From Cyclobacteriaceae bacterium (GTDB lineage: Bacteria > Bacteroidota > Bacteroidia > Cytophagales > Cyclobacteriaceae), in assembly GCA_020832305.1 (NCBI GenBank), contig JAFIEV010000010.1:186001-250000 (forward strand): a stretch of 64,000 bases of DNA, read 5' to 3'. This document shows positions 1 through 8,411 of the stretch, in pieces. Every line of letters begins with the position of its first letter. Position 1 is the first letter of the stretch. Position numbers and translations under genes: made by a program. Under the pieces are notes generated by a model that did not search any database, was not told the origin of the DNA, and saw only the letters and a list, made by a program, of their open reading frames with translations.

Positions 1-199
1 CATCATAGGTGGATAGGATATCATTGTTGCTCTTGCCTTCCAGACTCATTACTGCACCTAAGATCTGCTTTTTGGTATCAATTTCAACAGATTTTTGCTG
101 TATGGGCCTTAACAATACAGAGGCAAGAGACAGTAATCCTCCCAAAACAATGGTGAGAATTACAGTGAATTTAATCACATAACTGTTAGACTGTGACAC
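1..199 (-). CDS. nqrC: Na+-translocating NADH-quinone reductase subunit C, N-terminal part (cut by window edge)
   Basis: Only the first 66 or so codons are inside the window, starting at a GTG (199-197). The visible peptide begins VSQSNSYVIKFTVILTIV and continues with a single membrane helix ending near LLSLASVLLRP, then KKQILGAV. This is the typical NqrC start: a short N-tail, one membrane anchor, then the periplasmic FMN-binding domain, which lies outside the window. NqrC passes electrons within the sodium-pumping NADH:ubiquinone reductase of the inner membrane. Its start overlaps the end of nqrB by 14 bases, which suggests translational coupling. The GTG start was chosen because the reading frame then begins exactly at the conserved N-terminal segment. 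Confidence 0.88.
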   Translation of the reverse strand, partial: MSQSNSYVIKFTVILTIVLGGLLSLASVLLRPIQQKSVEIDTKKQILGAVMSLEGKSNNDILSTYD

Positions 200-1388
200 G
201 GCTTAATCTTCTGGTTTTATTAGCTTTTACAATATAAAAATCAATCAAAGGAGCAAATACATTCATAAATAGTATTGCCAGCATTATTCCTTCGGGATAT
301 GCAGGGTTTACTACCCTGATTATGACAGTGAGTACCCCTATAAGAAATCCGTAAATCCATTTTCCAAGTTCAGTTTGGGAAGCAGTGACTGGGTCGGTAG
401 CCATAAATACGGCGCCAAAAGCAAGCCCTCCCATTACCAGGTGATAGTGTGCCGGTATTAACATATATTCATTCACACCAACTGCATTAAAACCAAGGCC
501 CATAGCCAGGGCTCCAGCAAAAACACTTACAATGATTTTCCAGCTACCTACTCCTGTAATGATCAATATGACAGCTCCAATAAGCGCCATAAGTGTGGAT
601 GTTTCTCCAATAGATCCAGGGATGAAACCCATAAACATATTATAGAAACTGTAAAAATCTGATTGCAAGACCGTATTGGTTTCTGAAAGTGCAGCTGTGA
701 CTGATTGTGTGCCTTTAGAAGAAGCCTCATAGGCTACAGCCAGGGGCGTGGCGCCACTATAACCATCAACTGTTGTCTTATCTCCAAGATAAGTCCATAC
801 TTCTCCTGAAATTTGCGAAGGGTATGCGAAGTAGAGAAAAGCTCTTGTAGTAAGGGCTACATTGAAAATGTTCATACCCGTTCCTCCAAATACTTCTTTA
901 GCGATGATAACACCAAAAGCGGTGGCCAGCGCTACTTGCCAAAGTGGAATGGTCGTAGGGACAATCAAAGGAATAAGCATACCACTCACAAGAAAGCCTT
1001 CATTAACCGGGTGCCTTCTTATGGTGGCAAATGTAAATTCAATACCAAGACCAACGCCATAAGAGACCACGATAATGGGAAGTACCAGGATGGTACCTGT
1101 TATAAGCATTGGAATCAGGTCTGCTTCCTGGCCGGTTGCAATAAAATGCTGATAACCTGCATTATATATGCCAAACAACAAACAGGGGACCATGGCAAAG
1201 ATCACCATAGACATCATTCTTTTTGTATCGTTGGCATCACGTATATGCGCACCTTTATGACCAGTAGTGGTCTCAGGCTGAAAGGCAAGTGTTTCAAAAG
1301 CTTCAAATACGTAATAGTACTTGTGCAGCTTACCACCTTCCTCAAAGTTAGGTTTTACACTGTGAATTATGTTTTGAAGAAATTTCAT
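186..1388 (-). CDS. nqrB: Na+-translocating NADH-quinone reductase subunit B
   Basis: Integral membrane subunit of the Na+-NQR complex, which oxidises NADH, reduces quinone and exports Na+. The 400-residue product has many hydrophobic segments. At residues 211-214 it carries SGAT, the motif in which the threonine (T214) bears the covalently bound FMN in this family. FGGTGMNIFNVALTTRAF around residues 167-184 is also typical. The length matches the family. It lies 6 bases after nqrA and overlaps nqrC by 14 bases, so the three genes form an operon. The N-terminal stretch to about residue 55 is cytoplasmic and soluble. Confidence 0.96.
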   Translation of the reverse strand: MKFLQNIIHSVKPNFEEGGKLHKYYYVFEAFETLAFQPETTTGHKGAHIRDANDTKRMMSMVIFAMVPCLLFGIYNAGYQHFIATGQEADLIPMLITGTILVLPIIVVSYGVGLGIEFTFATIRRHPVNEGFLVSGMLIPLIVPTTIPLWQVALATAFGVIIAKEVFGGTGMNIFNVALTTRAFLYFAYPSQISGEVWTYLGDKTTVDGYSGATPLAVAYEASSKGTQSVTAALSETNTVLQSDFYSFYNMFMGFIPGSIGETSTLMALIGAVILIITGVGSWKIIVSVFAGALAMGLGFNAVGVNEYMLIPAHYHLVMGGLAFGAVFMATDPVTASQTELGKWIYGFLIGVLTVIIRVVNPAYPEGIMLAILFMNVFAPLIDFYIVKANKTRRLSRVTV

Positions 1389-1394
1389 TATTTA

Positions 1395-2759
1395 TCAACT
1401 ATTTTTAAGTAAATCCAATCCTTGTCTTATTATGGCCTGTACATCATGTTTAGAAACATCCATAAATTCACACAGTGCCAGATCTTCTTCGATTACTTCA
1501 TAGATGCCTAATGCTTCCATTTCATCGTAATCTTCGGCCATTATGGCTTTAATCAGATGGGTGGGAAGAATATCAATCGGTACTACTTTCTCAAAAGCGC
1601 CTGATTGCACAAAAGCGCGAGGTTCACCATTGAGGTTTGTATTAGGCGCATATGGTTTACTGCCATTCAGGAAAGACCATATACTGGCTACTCTATGTAA
1701 ACTGGGCCTTCCAACTGGTGGCAACAACCACCCAAGAAATTTTTGCTGATCACCCTCAGGCAATACCGTAACCATATTATGGTAATAACCTATAAACCCA
1801 TCGCTTTTTATTCTTTCACCTGTCAATACGTTTCCAGTAACGATTCGTACGTGATCTTGTTTGAGATTATCTTGCAGGAATTTTTTAACCGATGCACCTA
1901 TGTAAGTTTTGTAATATTGGGGATTTGCAACTTCAGATCCGGCCAGAGCAATTATTTTCGAGGCATCGTATTTGCCATCTAAAAACAATTTACCAATCTG
2001 TATCAGGCCAAATGGCTGAATGGTCCAAACGACATCGCCCTTGTTAATTGGGTCAATAAAATGTATTTGGGTACCAACGTTTCCGGCAGGATGGGGCCCA
2101 TTAAATTTGTGAATTTCTACGTTGGAAACCTTTGAGAAAATTTTTGGTATTTCCTCTGATGCATTCAGGCTTAAATGAACTTTACCGGAGGTGAATTTTT
2201 TAAGTACGTCTATTCCAGCCTGCAGGTAAGGTTCTTCACCCTGATGCAATACGTCGTATGAAGGGGCAAGGGGGTGGGTATCGAATCCTGAAATAAATAT
2301 AGATTTTGGGGCTTCCTCAGGGTCGGCAACAATACCATAGGGCCTTTGAATGATATTTACCCAACATCCGCTTTTTAAAAGGATTTCTTTGGCTTTGGCA
2401 GTTTCAAGTTGTTGGATATCAGAAGTAGAATATTTTACGAAACTTTCAGAAACGATATCCTTATCAGCCAGGATACGGATTTCGAGAATCTTTCGTTTGT
2501 CACCTCTGACAATTTCAACTATTTCACCGCTAACCGGTGAAGTATACAATACCTCCTCTGTTTGACGGTCAAAAAACAAAGGAGTGCCTGCTTTTACGTT
2601 ATCGCCTTCTGAAACGAGCAACTTAGGTCTGTTAATACCTAAAAAATCAGTAGGCTTTATAGCAAAAAGCTCAGGCTGACCTACATCTACAACCTTTTTA
2701 TCGGCTTTCCCGGCTAGGTTCAGGTTGTACCCTTTTTTAATTTTAATGGTCTGTGACAT
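1395..2759 (-). CDS. nqrA: Na+-translocating NADH-quinone reductase subunit A
   Basis: Peripheral cytoplasmic subunit and first gene of the nqr operon. The 454-residue protein starts MSQTIKIKKGYNLNLAGKA, the usual NqrA opening. It contains the PTDFLGINRPKLLVSEGD segment and the GPHPAGNVGTQIHFIDP region (about residues 222-238), both strongly conserved in NqrA. The C-terminal half ends with the EDYDEMEALGIYEV segment found in the family. No membrane helix is expected and none is seen. The start codon lies about 45 bases downstream of a -7-like box on the same strand, fitting its place at the head of the operon. Confidence 0.96.
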   Translation of the reverse strand: MSQTIKIKKGYNLNLAGKADKKVVDVGQPELFAIKPTDFLGINRPKLLVSEGDNVKAGTPLFFDRQTEEVLYTSPVSGEIVEIVRGDKRKILEIRILADKDIVSESFVKYSTSDIQQLETAKAKEILLKSGCWVNIIQRPYGIVADPEEAPKSIFISGFDTHPLAPSYDVLHQGEEPYLQAGIDVLKKFTSGKVHLSLNASEEIPKIFSKVSNVEIHKFNGPHPAGNVGTQIHFIDPINKGDVVWTIQPFGLIQIGKLFLDGKYDASKIIALAGSEVANPQYYKTYIGASVKKFLQDNLKQDHVRIVTGNVLTGERIKSDGFIGYYHNMVTVLPEGDQQKFLGWLLPPVGRPSLHRVASIWSFLNGSKPYAPNTNLNGEPRAFVQSGAFEKVVPIDILPTHLIKAIMAEDYDEMEALGIYEVIEEDLALCEFMDVSKHDVQAIIRQGLDLLKNS

Positions 2760-2802
2760 TATTCAATAAACATCAGTTTAGGATCCGCACTTTATAAGAG
2801 CG

Positions 2803-2810
2803 CAAAAATA
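2803..2810 (-). promoter_or_regulatory. Possible -7 promoter element of the nqr operon
   Basis: On the minus strand this reads TATTTTTG, matching the Bacteroidota -7 consensus TAnnTTTG. It lies about 45 bases before the nqrA start codon, in a 131-base gap after ispH. No TTG was found at the usual 17-23 base upstream distance, so only half of the promoter is supported. Confidence 0.4.
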
Positions 2811-2890
2811 ACCAAATTTTATTTTTCGCAGTGAATTTTTTAAGCTTTGTTGTTCTTATTTGAAATATTCTAATAAAACGCAAGTAATTA

Positions 2891-3787
2891 TTAAATGGTT
2901 GGCACTTTATGTGTAAAAGATGCCACATGATCAGCTACTTTCTGCATTAACCACATAGGTGTAGAAGTGGCGCCGCAAATTCCTACAGCGTTCATTTCGT
3001 CAAACCAGCTAAGATCAATTTCATCAATATCTTCGATAAAATAGCTTTTTGGGTTTTCAGATTTACAAACGCTATAGAGTGCTTTTCCATTTGAACTTTT
3101 TTTGCCACTCACAAACAGAATAAGGTCATGTTCTTTTGAAAACTTCCTGAGCTGTGGCTCACGGTTTGAGACCTGTCTGCATATGCTGTCGTTGGCATCA
3201 AAAATTTCAGTTAAAGATCCGTTGGAATCCGTTTGAATTCTTTTTTCGATCTCATCTTTAATTTTATAAAAGCCCGCAGTGCTTTTGGTTGTCTGACTAA
3301 ATAGTGTAACCGGCCTGCTAAAATCTATTTTTTTGAGATCTTCTTCATCGCTTACTATTATTGCATCTCCATCTGTCTGGCCGGTTAATCCGATTACCTC
3401 AGCATGACCGGGTTTGCCGTAAATAACAATCTGGCCATTTTGACGGCACATTTTATCGTAAGCATTTTTTACACGGTTCTGTAATTTTAATACTACAGGA
3501 CAAGATGCATCAATTAATTCAATATTGTTTTGAAGGGCAATTTGATAGGTTTCAGGGGGTTCTCCATGCGCTCTGATAAGTACCTTACAGTTTTTCAATT
3601 CCTTGAGTTTTTCCTTATCGATGATGCGAAGACCTTTTTTTTGAAGCCTTTTAACTTCCATATCATTGTGAACTATATCCCCAAGACAATATAAAATAGG
3701 GGATGTTTCCATTTCGTCTTCAGCCATTTGAATGGCAAATTCCACACCAAAACAATATCCTGAGTTTTTATCTATGGTAATTTTCAT
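2891..3787 (-). CDS. ispH: 4-hydroxy-3-methylbut-2-enyl diphosphate reductase
   Basis: Last enzyme of the MEP isoprenoid pathway: it reduces HMBPP to isopentenyl and dimethylallyl diphosphate in the cytoplasm using a [4Fe-4S] cluster. The three cluster cysteines are visible at C12 (GYCFGVEFA), C96 (DASCPVV) and C203 (DSICRQVSNRE). The substrate-binding histidines H40, H74 and H128 and the catalytic-type glutamate E130 (GHAE) are in place. Its 298 residues are normal length. It follows cmk by 22 bases on the same strand and is probably cotranscribed with it. The first-step gene of the same pathway, dxs, is about 11 kb away in this window. Confidence 0.96.
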   Translation of the reverse strand: MKITIDKNSGYCFGVEFAIQMAEDEMETSPILYCLGDIVHNDMEVKRLQKKGLRIIDKEKLKELKNCKVLIRAHGEPPETYQIALQNNIELIDASCPVVLKLQNRVKNAYDKMCRQNGQIVIYGKPGHAEVIGLTGQTDGDAIIVSDEEDLKKIDFSRPVTLFSQTTKSTAGFYKIKDEIEKRIQTDSNGSLTEIFDANDSICRQVSNREPQLRKFSKEHDLILFVSGKKSSNGKALYSVCKSENPKSYFIEDIDEIDLSWFDEMNAVGICGATSTPMWLMQKVADHVASFTHKVPTI

Positions 3788-3809
3788 ATGGTACCTTTTT
3801 GGCTATTAG

Positions 3810-4496
3810 TCACTTTTCGGCGATGGCCTTAATAATTATATTTACTTGATCTTCAAATGTCAAATTACTGGTATCAATATTTATGGCGTCATCTGCTTTA
3901 CGTAAGGGACTTTCCTTACGACTGGAATCCTTTTTATCTCTGTCTGACAAATTCTTTAGCACATCCTCGATAGAGATATATACTCCTTTTTCTTCCAGCT
4001 CTTTTTGTCTTCTCGCTGCCCTTACTTTTGCATCTGCCGTCATAAAAAACTTAAAATCAGCATCTGGCAGAACAACGGTGCCAATATCCCTTCCGTCCAT
4101 TACTACCCCTTTCTCTGAGGTTCTGGCTATTTTTTGCTGCAATCTCACCATAGCTTTTCTCACCGGGAGTAATGCACTTACATCACTTACCAGATTAGCT
4201 ACGTAGGTTGATCTGATTTCGTTTTCTACATTAATCCCGTTTAAATAAATTTCATTTTCCTGATTTACACTATTATATCTAAATGTTATATCGGTTTGTT
4301 GTAAAATATCTTCAACATCTGACAGATTGTTGAGGTCGATTTGATTTCTGATCATCTGCAAGGTTACGGCACGATACATAGCTCCCGAATCGATATATGT
4401 AAATCCCATTTTTTTCGCAACTGCTTTTGCCGTTGTACTTTTACCACATGCCGAATGCCCGTCTATTGCAATGGTTATTTGTTCCTTTGGTTTCAT
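3810..4496 (-). CDS. cmk: Cytidylate kinase ((d)CMP kinase)
   Basis: Phosphorylates CMP and dCMP with ATP in the cytoplasm as part of pyrimidine nucleotide metabolism. The P-loop GHSACGKST spans residues 13-21. The adenylate-kinase-like body contains YIDSGAMYRAVTL (about 35-47) and GRDIGTVVLPDADFKFF (about 135-151), the CMP-binding signature. The 228 residues are typical. The start codon sits 4 bases after the stop of an upstream 37-codon gene on the same strand, and ispH follows after 22 bases. The four genes therefore look like one operon. Confidence 0.96.
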   Translation of the reverse strand: MKPKEQITIAIDGHSACGKSTTAKAVAKKMGFTYIDSGAMYRAVTLQMIRNQIDLNNLSDVEDILQQTDITFRYNSVNQENEIYLNGINVENEIRSTYVANLVSDVSALLPVRKAMVRLQQKIARTSEKGVVMDGRDIGTVVLPDADFKFFMTADAKVRAARRQKELEEKGVYISIEDVLKNLSDRDKKDSSRKESPLRKADDAINIDTSNLTFEDQVNIIIKAIAEK

Positions 4497-4500
4497 CTGT

Positions 4501-4614
4501 TTATAGCTTTTCTTTAAGTTGCCAGATGAAACTTTGCTCGGTAATAATCCTTACCATGCCCGTCCCGAAGTAACGATTTTCATAATATGTCGATTGTTTT
4601 ATGCTCGGTTTCAT
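4501..4614 (-). CDS. Small uncharacterised protein, 37 residues, upstream of cmk
   Basis: An ATG-started frame (4614-4612) ending at TAA (4503-4501) encodes a 37-residue hydrophilic, mildly basic peptide beginning MKPSIKQSTYYENRYFGTGM and ending FIWQLKEKL. No known family was recognised and there is no signal peptide or membrane segment. The support is positional: its ATG lies 6 bases after the stop of the preceding small lipoprotein frame, and its stop lies 4 bases before the cmk ATG. Such spacing on both sides is what a translationally coupled operon shows. Random occurrence cannot be excluded for so short a frame. Confidence 0.5.
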   Translation of the reverse strand: MKPSIKQSTYYENRYFGTGMVRIITEQSFIWQLKEKL

Positions 4615-4620
4615 AGCCGT

Positions 4621-4752
4621 TCAACAATCTTTTACGGGACATGGTATAGGTCCGCGTTTAGGTTGTCGCCTTTTTTTAGGTTGTTTTTTGGCAGCACAAG
4701 ACATCAATCCAACAGATGCCAAAGCATATAGTAAAAATTGTCGCCTATTCAA
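4621..4752 (-). CDS. Small predicted lipoprotein, 43 residues, TTG start
   Basis: From a TTG at 4752-4750 the frame reads (M)NRRQFLLYALASVGLMSC, then a very basic tail AAKKQPKKRRQPKRGPIPCP, then VKDC and a stop. That is a compact lipoprotein signal: two arginines, a hydrophobic core, and the lipobox GLMSC with C19 as the lipid-bearing cysteine. The mature part is only 25 residues, rich in Lys, Arg and Pro, with two further cysteines near the end. A -7-like TATATTTG lies about 23 bases upstream. No in-frame ATG exists before the preceding stop, so TTG is the only plausible start. Function unknown; it heads the run of genes leading into cmk and ispH. Confidence 0.55.
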   Translation of the reverse strand: MNRRQFLLYALASVGLMSCAAKKQPKKRRQPKRGPIPCPVKDC

Positions 4753-4774
4753 TGGTATTGGTCTTATTTTGCGA

Positions 4775-4782
4775 CAAATATA
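4775..4782 (-). promoter_or_regulatory. -7 promoter element for the small-lipoprotein/cmk/ispH operon
   Basis: The minus strand reads TATATTTG, a perfect TAnnTTTG match, about 23 bases before the TTG start of the small lipoprotein. No -33 TTG is visible at the expected distance. Confidence 0.45.
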
Positions 4783-4845
4783 GTAAGTTTTGATTTAATT
4801 AATCATTGAAAAAAGAGCCTGTTCCAATATACGGGGTTTTAATTG

Positions 4846-4853
4846 TAACTTTG
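4846..4853 (+). promoter_or_regulatory. -7 promoter element for the small coiled-coil/uup operon
   Basis: TAACTTTG matches TAnnTTTG. Transcription would begin near 4860, which favours the second ATG (4877) over the first (4865) as the start of the following gene. It is divergent from the box at 4775-4782. Confidence 0.4.
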
Positions 4854-4876
4854 GAGCAAAAATAATGATCATTGCT

Positions 4877-5152
4877 ATGGAAGAAAAAATTAAAAAATGG
4901 ATAGAAGAGATCAATAAGGAGATCGATAAATTACTGGAGAGTCAGAATACTTCCAGAGATTCGGTAAAAGAAGAAATTAAGCAAAGAATTGAAGAATTAA
5001 AGCGCAACAGGGATCAGCTGGAAACGTATTTTGAGAAATTCAGAAGTGAAAACAAGGAAAGCCTGGAAAACATAGAAAAAAGCCTTAAGGACATTGGAAA
5101 GGAGATCAAAGAGCTCTTTTCTCAAACATTTTCAGGCAAAAAATCTTCATGA
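4877..5152 (+). CDS. Small charged coiled-coil protein, unknown function
   Basis: A 91-residue protein (95 if the ATG at 4865 is used) made almost entirely of charged heptad-like helix: MEEKIKKWIEEINKEI through LKDIGKEIKELFSQTF. There is no signal peptide, membrane segment or cysteine. I chose the start at 4877 because a -7-like box at 4846-4853 would leave almost no leader for 4865. The gene is followed after 37 bases by an Uup-type ABC-F ATPase on the same strand, so they may be cotranscribed. It resembles the many short helical proteins of unknown role in Bacteroidota, and no function can be assigned. Confidence 0.7.
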   Translation: MEEKIKKWIEEINKEIDKLLESQNTSRDSVKEEIKQRIEELKRNRDQLETYFEKFRSENKESLENIEKSLKDIGKEIKELFSQTFSGKKSS

Positions 5153-5189
5153 TCTGTAAATTCTTTCTCAAAACTTTTATACACCTTGC

Positions 5190-7061
5190 ATGAATTATCT
5201 TTCAGTTGAATCCATTACAAAAAGTTATAACGAGAAACCCCTTTTTACAGACATTACTTTTGGCATTTCAAAGGGCGAAAAGGTTGCACTTGTCGGCAGA
5301 AACGGTTGTGGAAAGTCAAGTTTGATGAATCTTTTGGCCGGAAAAGATACCCCCGATGCCGGTCAGGTTGTGTTTAAAAAGGACCTTCGTATTGCTTTTT
5401 TATCTCAGAATCCTGAGTTTGATCCTACACATACAGTAAAAGATGCTATTTTTTCGTATGAAGACGAAAAGCTGGAAACCATATTGGCATATGAAAATGC
5501 AATACATAATACCCAGGAGTCGGCCAGCCTGGAAAAAATTATTGAGAAAATGGATTTGTTGCAAGCCTGGGATTACGAGGTGCAGGTTAAACAAATTCTC
5601 GGTAAACTGGGCATACATGACCTCGACGAACAGGTTGTAAAACTATCGGGTGGACAGAGAAAAAGAATTGCCCTGGCAAGTGTACTGATCAATCGCCCTG
5701 ACTTTCTCATACTCGACGAACCTACCAATCACCTAGACCTCGAGGCCATTGAATGGCTTGAAAATTATCTTTCAGGAAATAACCTTACACTTTTACTGGT
5801 TACACACGACAGGTATTTTCTGGAGTCAGTTACCGATCAGATACTGGAAATCGATCAGGGGCAAATTTTTGTTTACAAAGGAAATTACAGTTATTTTCTT
5901 GAACAAAGGGCACTTCGTCAGCAACAATTGAGTACAGAGACCGAAAAGGCAAGAAATCTGATGGTTAAGGAACTCGACTGGATCAGACGCCAGCCTAAAG
6001 CCAGAGGGACAAAGGCAAAATATAGAATTGATGCCTTTGAACAACTGAAAGACAAGGCAAATCAAAAACATATGGTTGCTGAAGTACAGATTGCTACCGG
6101 TATGCGCAGACTGGGAAAAAAAGTTCTGGAACTTGAAAACATTGTAAAAAAATGGGATGACCAAACCTACATCAATAAATTTAGCTATGTGTTTAAAAAG
6201 GGAGATAAAGTTGGTGTCATTGGGAAAAATGGAACAGGGAAATCTACCTTTCTCAATATTATCGCAGGGATTGACAAAGATTTTACCGGAGTTTACGAAC
6301 TGGGAGAAACAGTAGATTTCGGCTACTATAAGCAGGAAGATCCGGGCTTTGATGAAAGCCAGCGGGTAATCGATATTGTAAAAGAAGTCAGTGAAATAGT
6401 AAGCCTGGCCAATGGCAGCAGTATATCAGCTTCACAATTTCTGCAGCATTTTCTTTTTACACCGGAAATGCAATATACCCCGGTAGGTAAGTTGAGCGGA
6501 GGAGAGAAAAAACGACTGCAGTTACTAATGGTGCTCCTAAAGCAGCCCAACTTCATTATTTTGGATGAGCCGACCAATGATTTAGATATTTTTACCCTCA
6601 GTGTACTGGAAGATTTCCTTATTCAGTTTGAGGGAATATTGCTAATAGTAAGTCATGACCGGTTTTTTATGGACAGACTTGCTTCTCATTCTTTTGTATT
6701 CAATGGAGACGGCCGAATTGGTGATTTTCCTGGTAATTATTCCCAATACCGGGCATCTATAAAATCTGCAGATGAATTTATATCGGCAAAAGGTGCTGGT
6801 AATACAAAAAAAGATGATAAACCGCCTGAAAAGTCTGTAAATAAAAAGAAATTGAGCTTCAGGGAAATAAAAGAACTCGAGCTTATTGAATCAGAAATTC
6901 AGTCTCTTGAAGAAAAAAAACAGAAACTAATACAATTGCTTAACGAAGGCAGTACTGATCACAATGAATTAATGAGCTGGTCCAGTGATATAGAACACAT
7001 CGATGAGGAAATCGAAATGAAAACCTTACGTTGGATTGAACTGGAGGAGAAGAAGGATTAA
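5190..7061 (+). CDS. uup: ABC-F family ATPase, Uup type
   Basis: A soluble protein of 623 residues with two ABC ATPase modules and no membrane domain. Walker A motifs are GRNGCGKSS (36-44) and GKNGTGKST in the second half. The signature motifs are LSGGQRKR and LSGGEKKR, and the Walker B motifs are LILDEPTNHLD and IILDEPTNDLD. A charged linker separates the modules. The last 70 or so residues, from KKLSFREIKELELIE to the end, form a coiled coil, the C-terminal feature that distinguishes Uup from other ABC-F proteins. ABC-F proteins act on ribosomes, and Uup is also linked to DNA transposition and branched DNA. The exact role here is inferred from architecture only. Confidence 0.9.
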   Translation: MNYLSVESITKSYNEKPLFTDITFGISKGEKVALVGRNGCGKSSLMNLLAGKDTPDAGQVVFKKDLRIAFLSQNPEFDPTHTVKDAIFSYEDEKLETILAYENAIHNTQESASLEKIIEKMDLLQAWDYEVQVKQILGKLGIHDLDEQVVKLSGGQRKRIALASVLINRPDFLILDEPTNHLDLEAIEWLENYLSGNNLTLLLVTHDRYFLESVTDQILEIDQGQIFVYKGNYSYFLEQRALRQQQLSTETEKARNLMVKELDWIRRQPKARGTKAKYRIDAFEQLKDKANQKHMVAEVQIATGMRRLGKKVLELENIVKKWDDQTYINKFSYVFKKGDKVGVIGKNGTGKSTFLNIIAGIDKDFTGVYELGETVDFGYYKQEDPGFDESQRVIDIVKEVSEIVSLANGSSISASQFLQHFLFTPEMQYTPVGKLSGGEKKRLQLLMVLLKQPNFIILDEPTNDLDIFTLSVLEDFLIQFEGILLIVSHDRFFMDRLASHSFVFNGDGRIGDFPGNYSQYRASIKSADEFISAKGAGNTKKDDKPPEKSVNKKKLSFREIKELELIESEIQSLEEKKQKLIQLLNEGSTDHNELMSWSSDIEHIDEEIEMKTLRWIELEEKKD

Positions 7062-7073
7062 AAGCTCAAAATA

Positions 7074-7100
7074 AAAGAGGGGCCACCACAGCCCCCCTTT
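7074..7100. terminator. Hairpin between convergent genes
   Basis: AAAGAGGGG pairs with CCCCCCTTT (one A-C mismatch) around a 9-base loop, 13 bases after the uup stop. The minus-strand side is followed by a T-rich run, so it can serve uup and the convergent acyltransferase gene. A bidirectional terminator is the simplest reading. Confidence 0.6.
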
Positions 7101-7418
7101 CAACATCAACCAAACAACCAAAAAATTTCTTTATGAAAACCGATGTATTAATAACCGGCTAAATCCTTTTATCTCTATCTAATATATACGTTTGTTTTGA
7201 ATTCTTGTGCATTTAAATCAAAAAATTTTTATAAGGCAAATTTTTTAGCGACTATCCATCAAAAAAAATCAAAAATTTTTTTAGAGCAGACCGTTAAAAA
7301 ATTTTCATGTAATAAATAGCTGTGAAATATAACATAAGTTATTCTGAAAGTCCTCTCTATAGCCATTTATTGCCATTTGTTTATACGAGGGCCTCACTGA
7401 AAATAGGTTTCACATTGC
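7101..7418. other. AT-rich intergenic stretch, no gene seen
   Basis: This gap lies between convergent genes and holds long A and T tracts and no credible reading frame; the longest ATG frame at its start has 9 codons. A plus-strand TACGTTTG at 7197-7204 fits the -7 consensus but has no TTG upstream and no gene after it, so it may be chance. Confidence 0.5.
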
Positions 7419-8258
7419 TCAACTTTTTTTGTATTTCCATCTTTTATGAGACCAAAGCCAGGTCTCTGGTTGGGCTATAATATCCTCTTCAAGTTGAGTA
7501 ATATACTTATCAATAAGCTGATTATCTGATGTATACGGAGGTCTACCTAGCAATTTCATGGTTAGTTTGTACCTTCCGGTTTTCAATCGGTGCATTGAGA
7601 TATAGTAAACCGGAAGCTGCATCATTTTTGCTATTTTAAAAGGTCCTTCAAAAAAGGGGGTATCCTGATTCAGAAAAGTTTTCCAGTATGCTTTGTCGAC
7701 AAAACGAGGGGTTTGGTCGGAAATAATTGCGATATATCTCAAAATATTTTTCCTTTTAACAACTTCCTTAACAAGACTCCTTTTTTCTATAGGATAGGCG
7801 CCAAATCTGCTTCTTAAGTCAAGAAAAAATTTGTTGATTCCGCGGTTTTTTATCTTCTGATACACCGCATCAATAGGGTGCGAAACGGAAATGCCACAGT
7901 AAGCGAGTATCCATTCCCAATTGCCCTGATGTGAAGTAAGTACAATTGGAGAACTGCCATTGTTTATCTCTTCAATGATTTTTTCCATGCCGCTTGCATC
8001 AACGCGTTGTTTAATTTCTTCGAACTCGATAGTAGGGGTTTTAATAATTTCTACAATAATTTGCGCAAGGTGTCGGTAGAATTTTTTGGCGATTTGATCA
8101 ATTTCATCAGTATTTTTATCGGGAAAACTGTTTCTTAGATTTTCCTTTACAACCTTTTTTCTATAAGCGGTCAGGTAGAATAAAAAAATGTAGACCACTT
8201 CTGACAAATAGTACAGGATTGACAGAGGTAATTTTGATAAGAGTCTAATAAAAATCAT
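7419..8258 (-). CDS. Lysophospholipid/lipid A acyltransferase, LpxL (HtrB) family
   Basis: A 279-residue inner-membrane-associated acyltransferase. The catalytic H-x4-E motif of the family is seen as SHQGNWEW, with H110 and E115, preceded by PIVLTSH. An N-terminal hydrophobic stretch (about residues 6-30) is the membrane anchor. The central RFGAYPIEKRSLVKEV and the later ISDQTPR and FFEGPFKIAKM segments are typical of LpxL/LpxM enzymes, which add secondary acyl chains to lipid A precursors. Acyl specificity cannot be read from sequence. It has no close partner gene on either side. Confidence 0.88.
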   Translation of the reverse strand: MIFIRLLSKLPLSILYYLSEVVYIFLFYLTAYRKKVVKENLRNSFPDKNTDEIDQIAKKFYRHLAQIIVEIIKTPTIEFEEIKQRVDASGMEKIIEEINNGSSPIVLTSHQGNWEWILAYCGISVSHPIDAVYQKIKNRGINKFFLDLRSRFGAYPIEKRSLVKEVVKRKNILRYIAIISDQTPRFVDKAYWKTFLNQDTPFFEGPFKIAKMMQLPVYYISMHRLKTGRYKLTMKLLGRPPYTSDNQLIDKYITQLEEDIIAQPETWLWSHKRWKYKKS

Positions 8259-8325
8259 ACATCTTTAGTTCTGAACAAGATAGTTTTTCTGACAAAGATG
8301 ATGAAAAATATGCAAAGGATTAAAG

Positions 8326-8355
8326 TAAAAAAGGCAGGGAGTTGATCCTGCCTTT
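8326..8355 (-). terminator. Rho-independent terminator of the secreted-protein gene
   Basis: Perfect 9-bp stem AAAGGCAGG / CCTGCCTTT with an 8-base loop. On the minus strand it is followed by TTTTTACTTT. It lies 57 bases after the stop of the gene at 8412-9002. Confidence 0.8.
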
Positions 8356-8411
8356 AAAAAATACTGAGCCATCTGGTTTAAGTGATCGGGGAATTGCTAT
8401 AATAAATATGT

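Noticed and set aside
813-1412. Long plus-strand frame (199 codons) antisense to nqrB/nqrA
   Set aside because: It is the shadow of a strongly conserved nqr reading frame, with a basic, cysteine-rich, non-protein-like translation.
7197-7204. TACGTTTG as a promoter for a small RNA in the gap after uup
   Set aside because: No -33 TTG, no downstream structure or terminator on the plus strand; a 6-specified-base match is expected by chance in AT-rich DNA.
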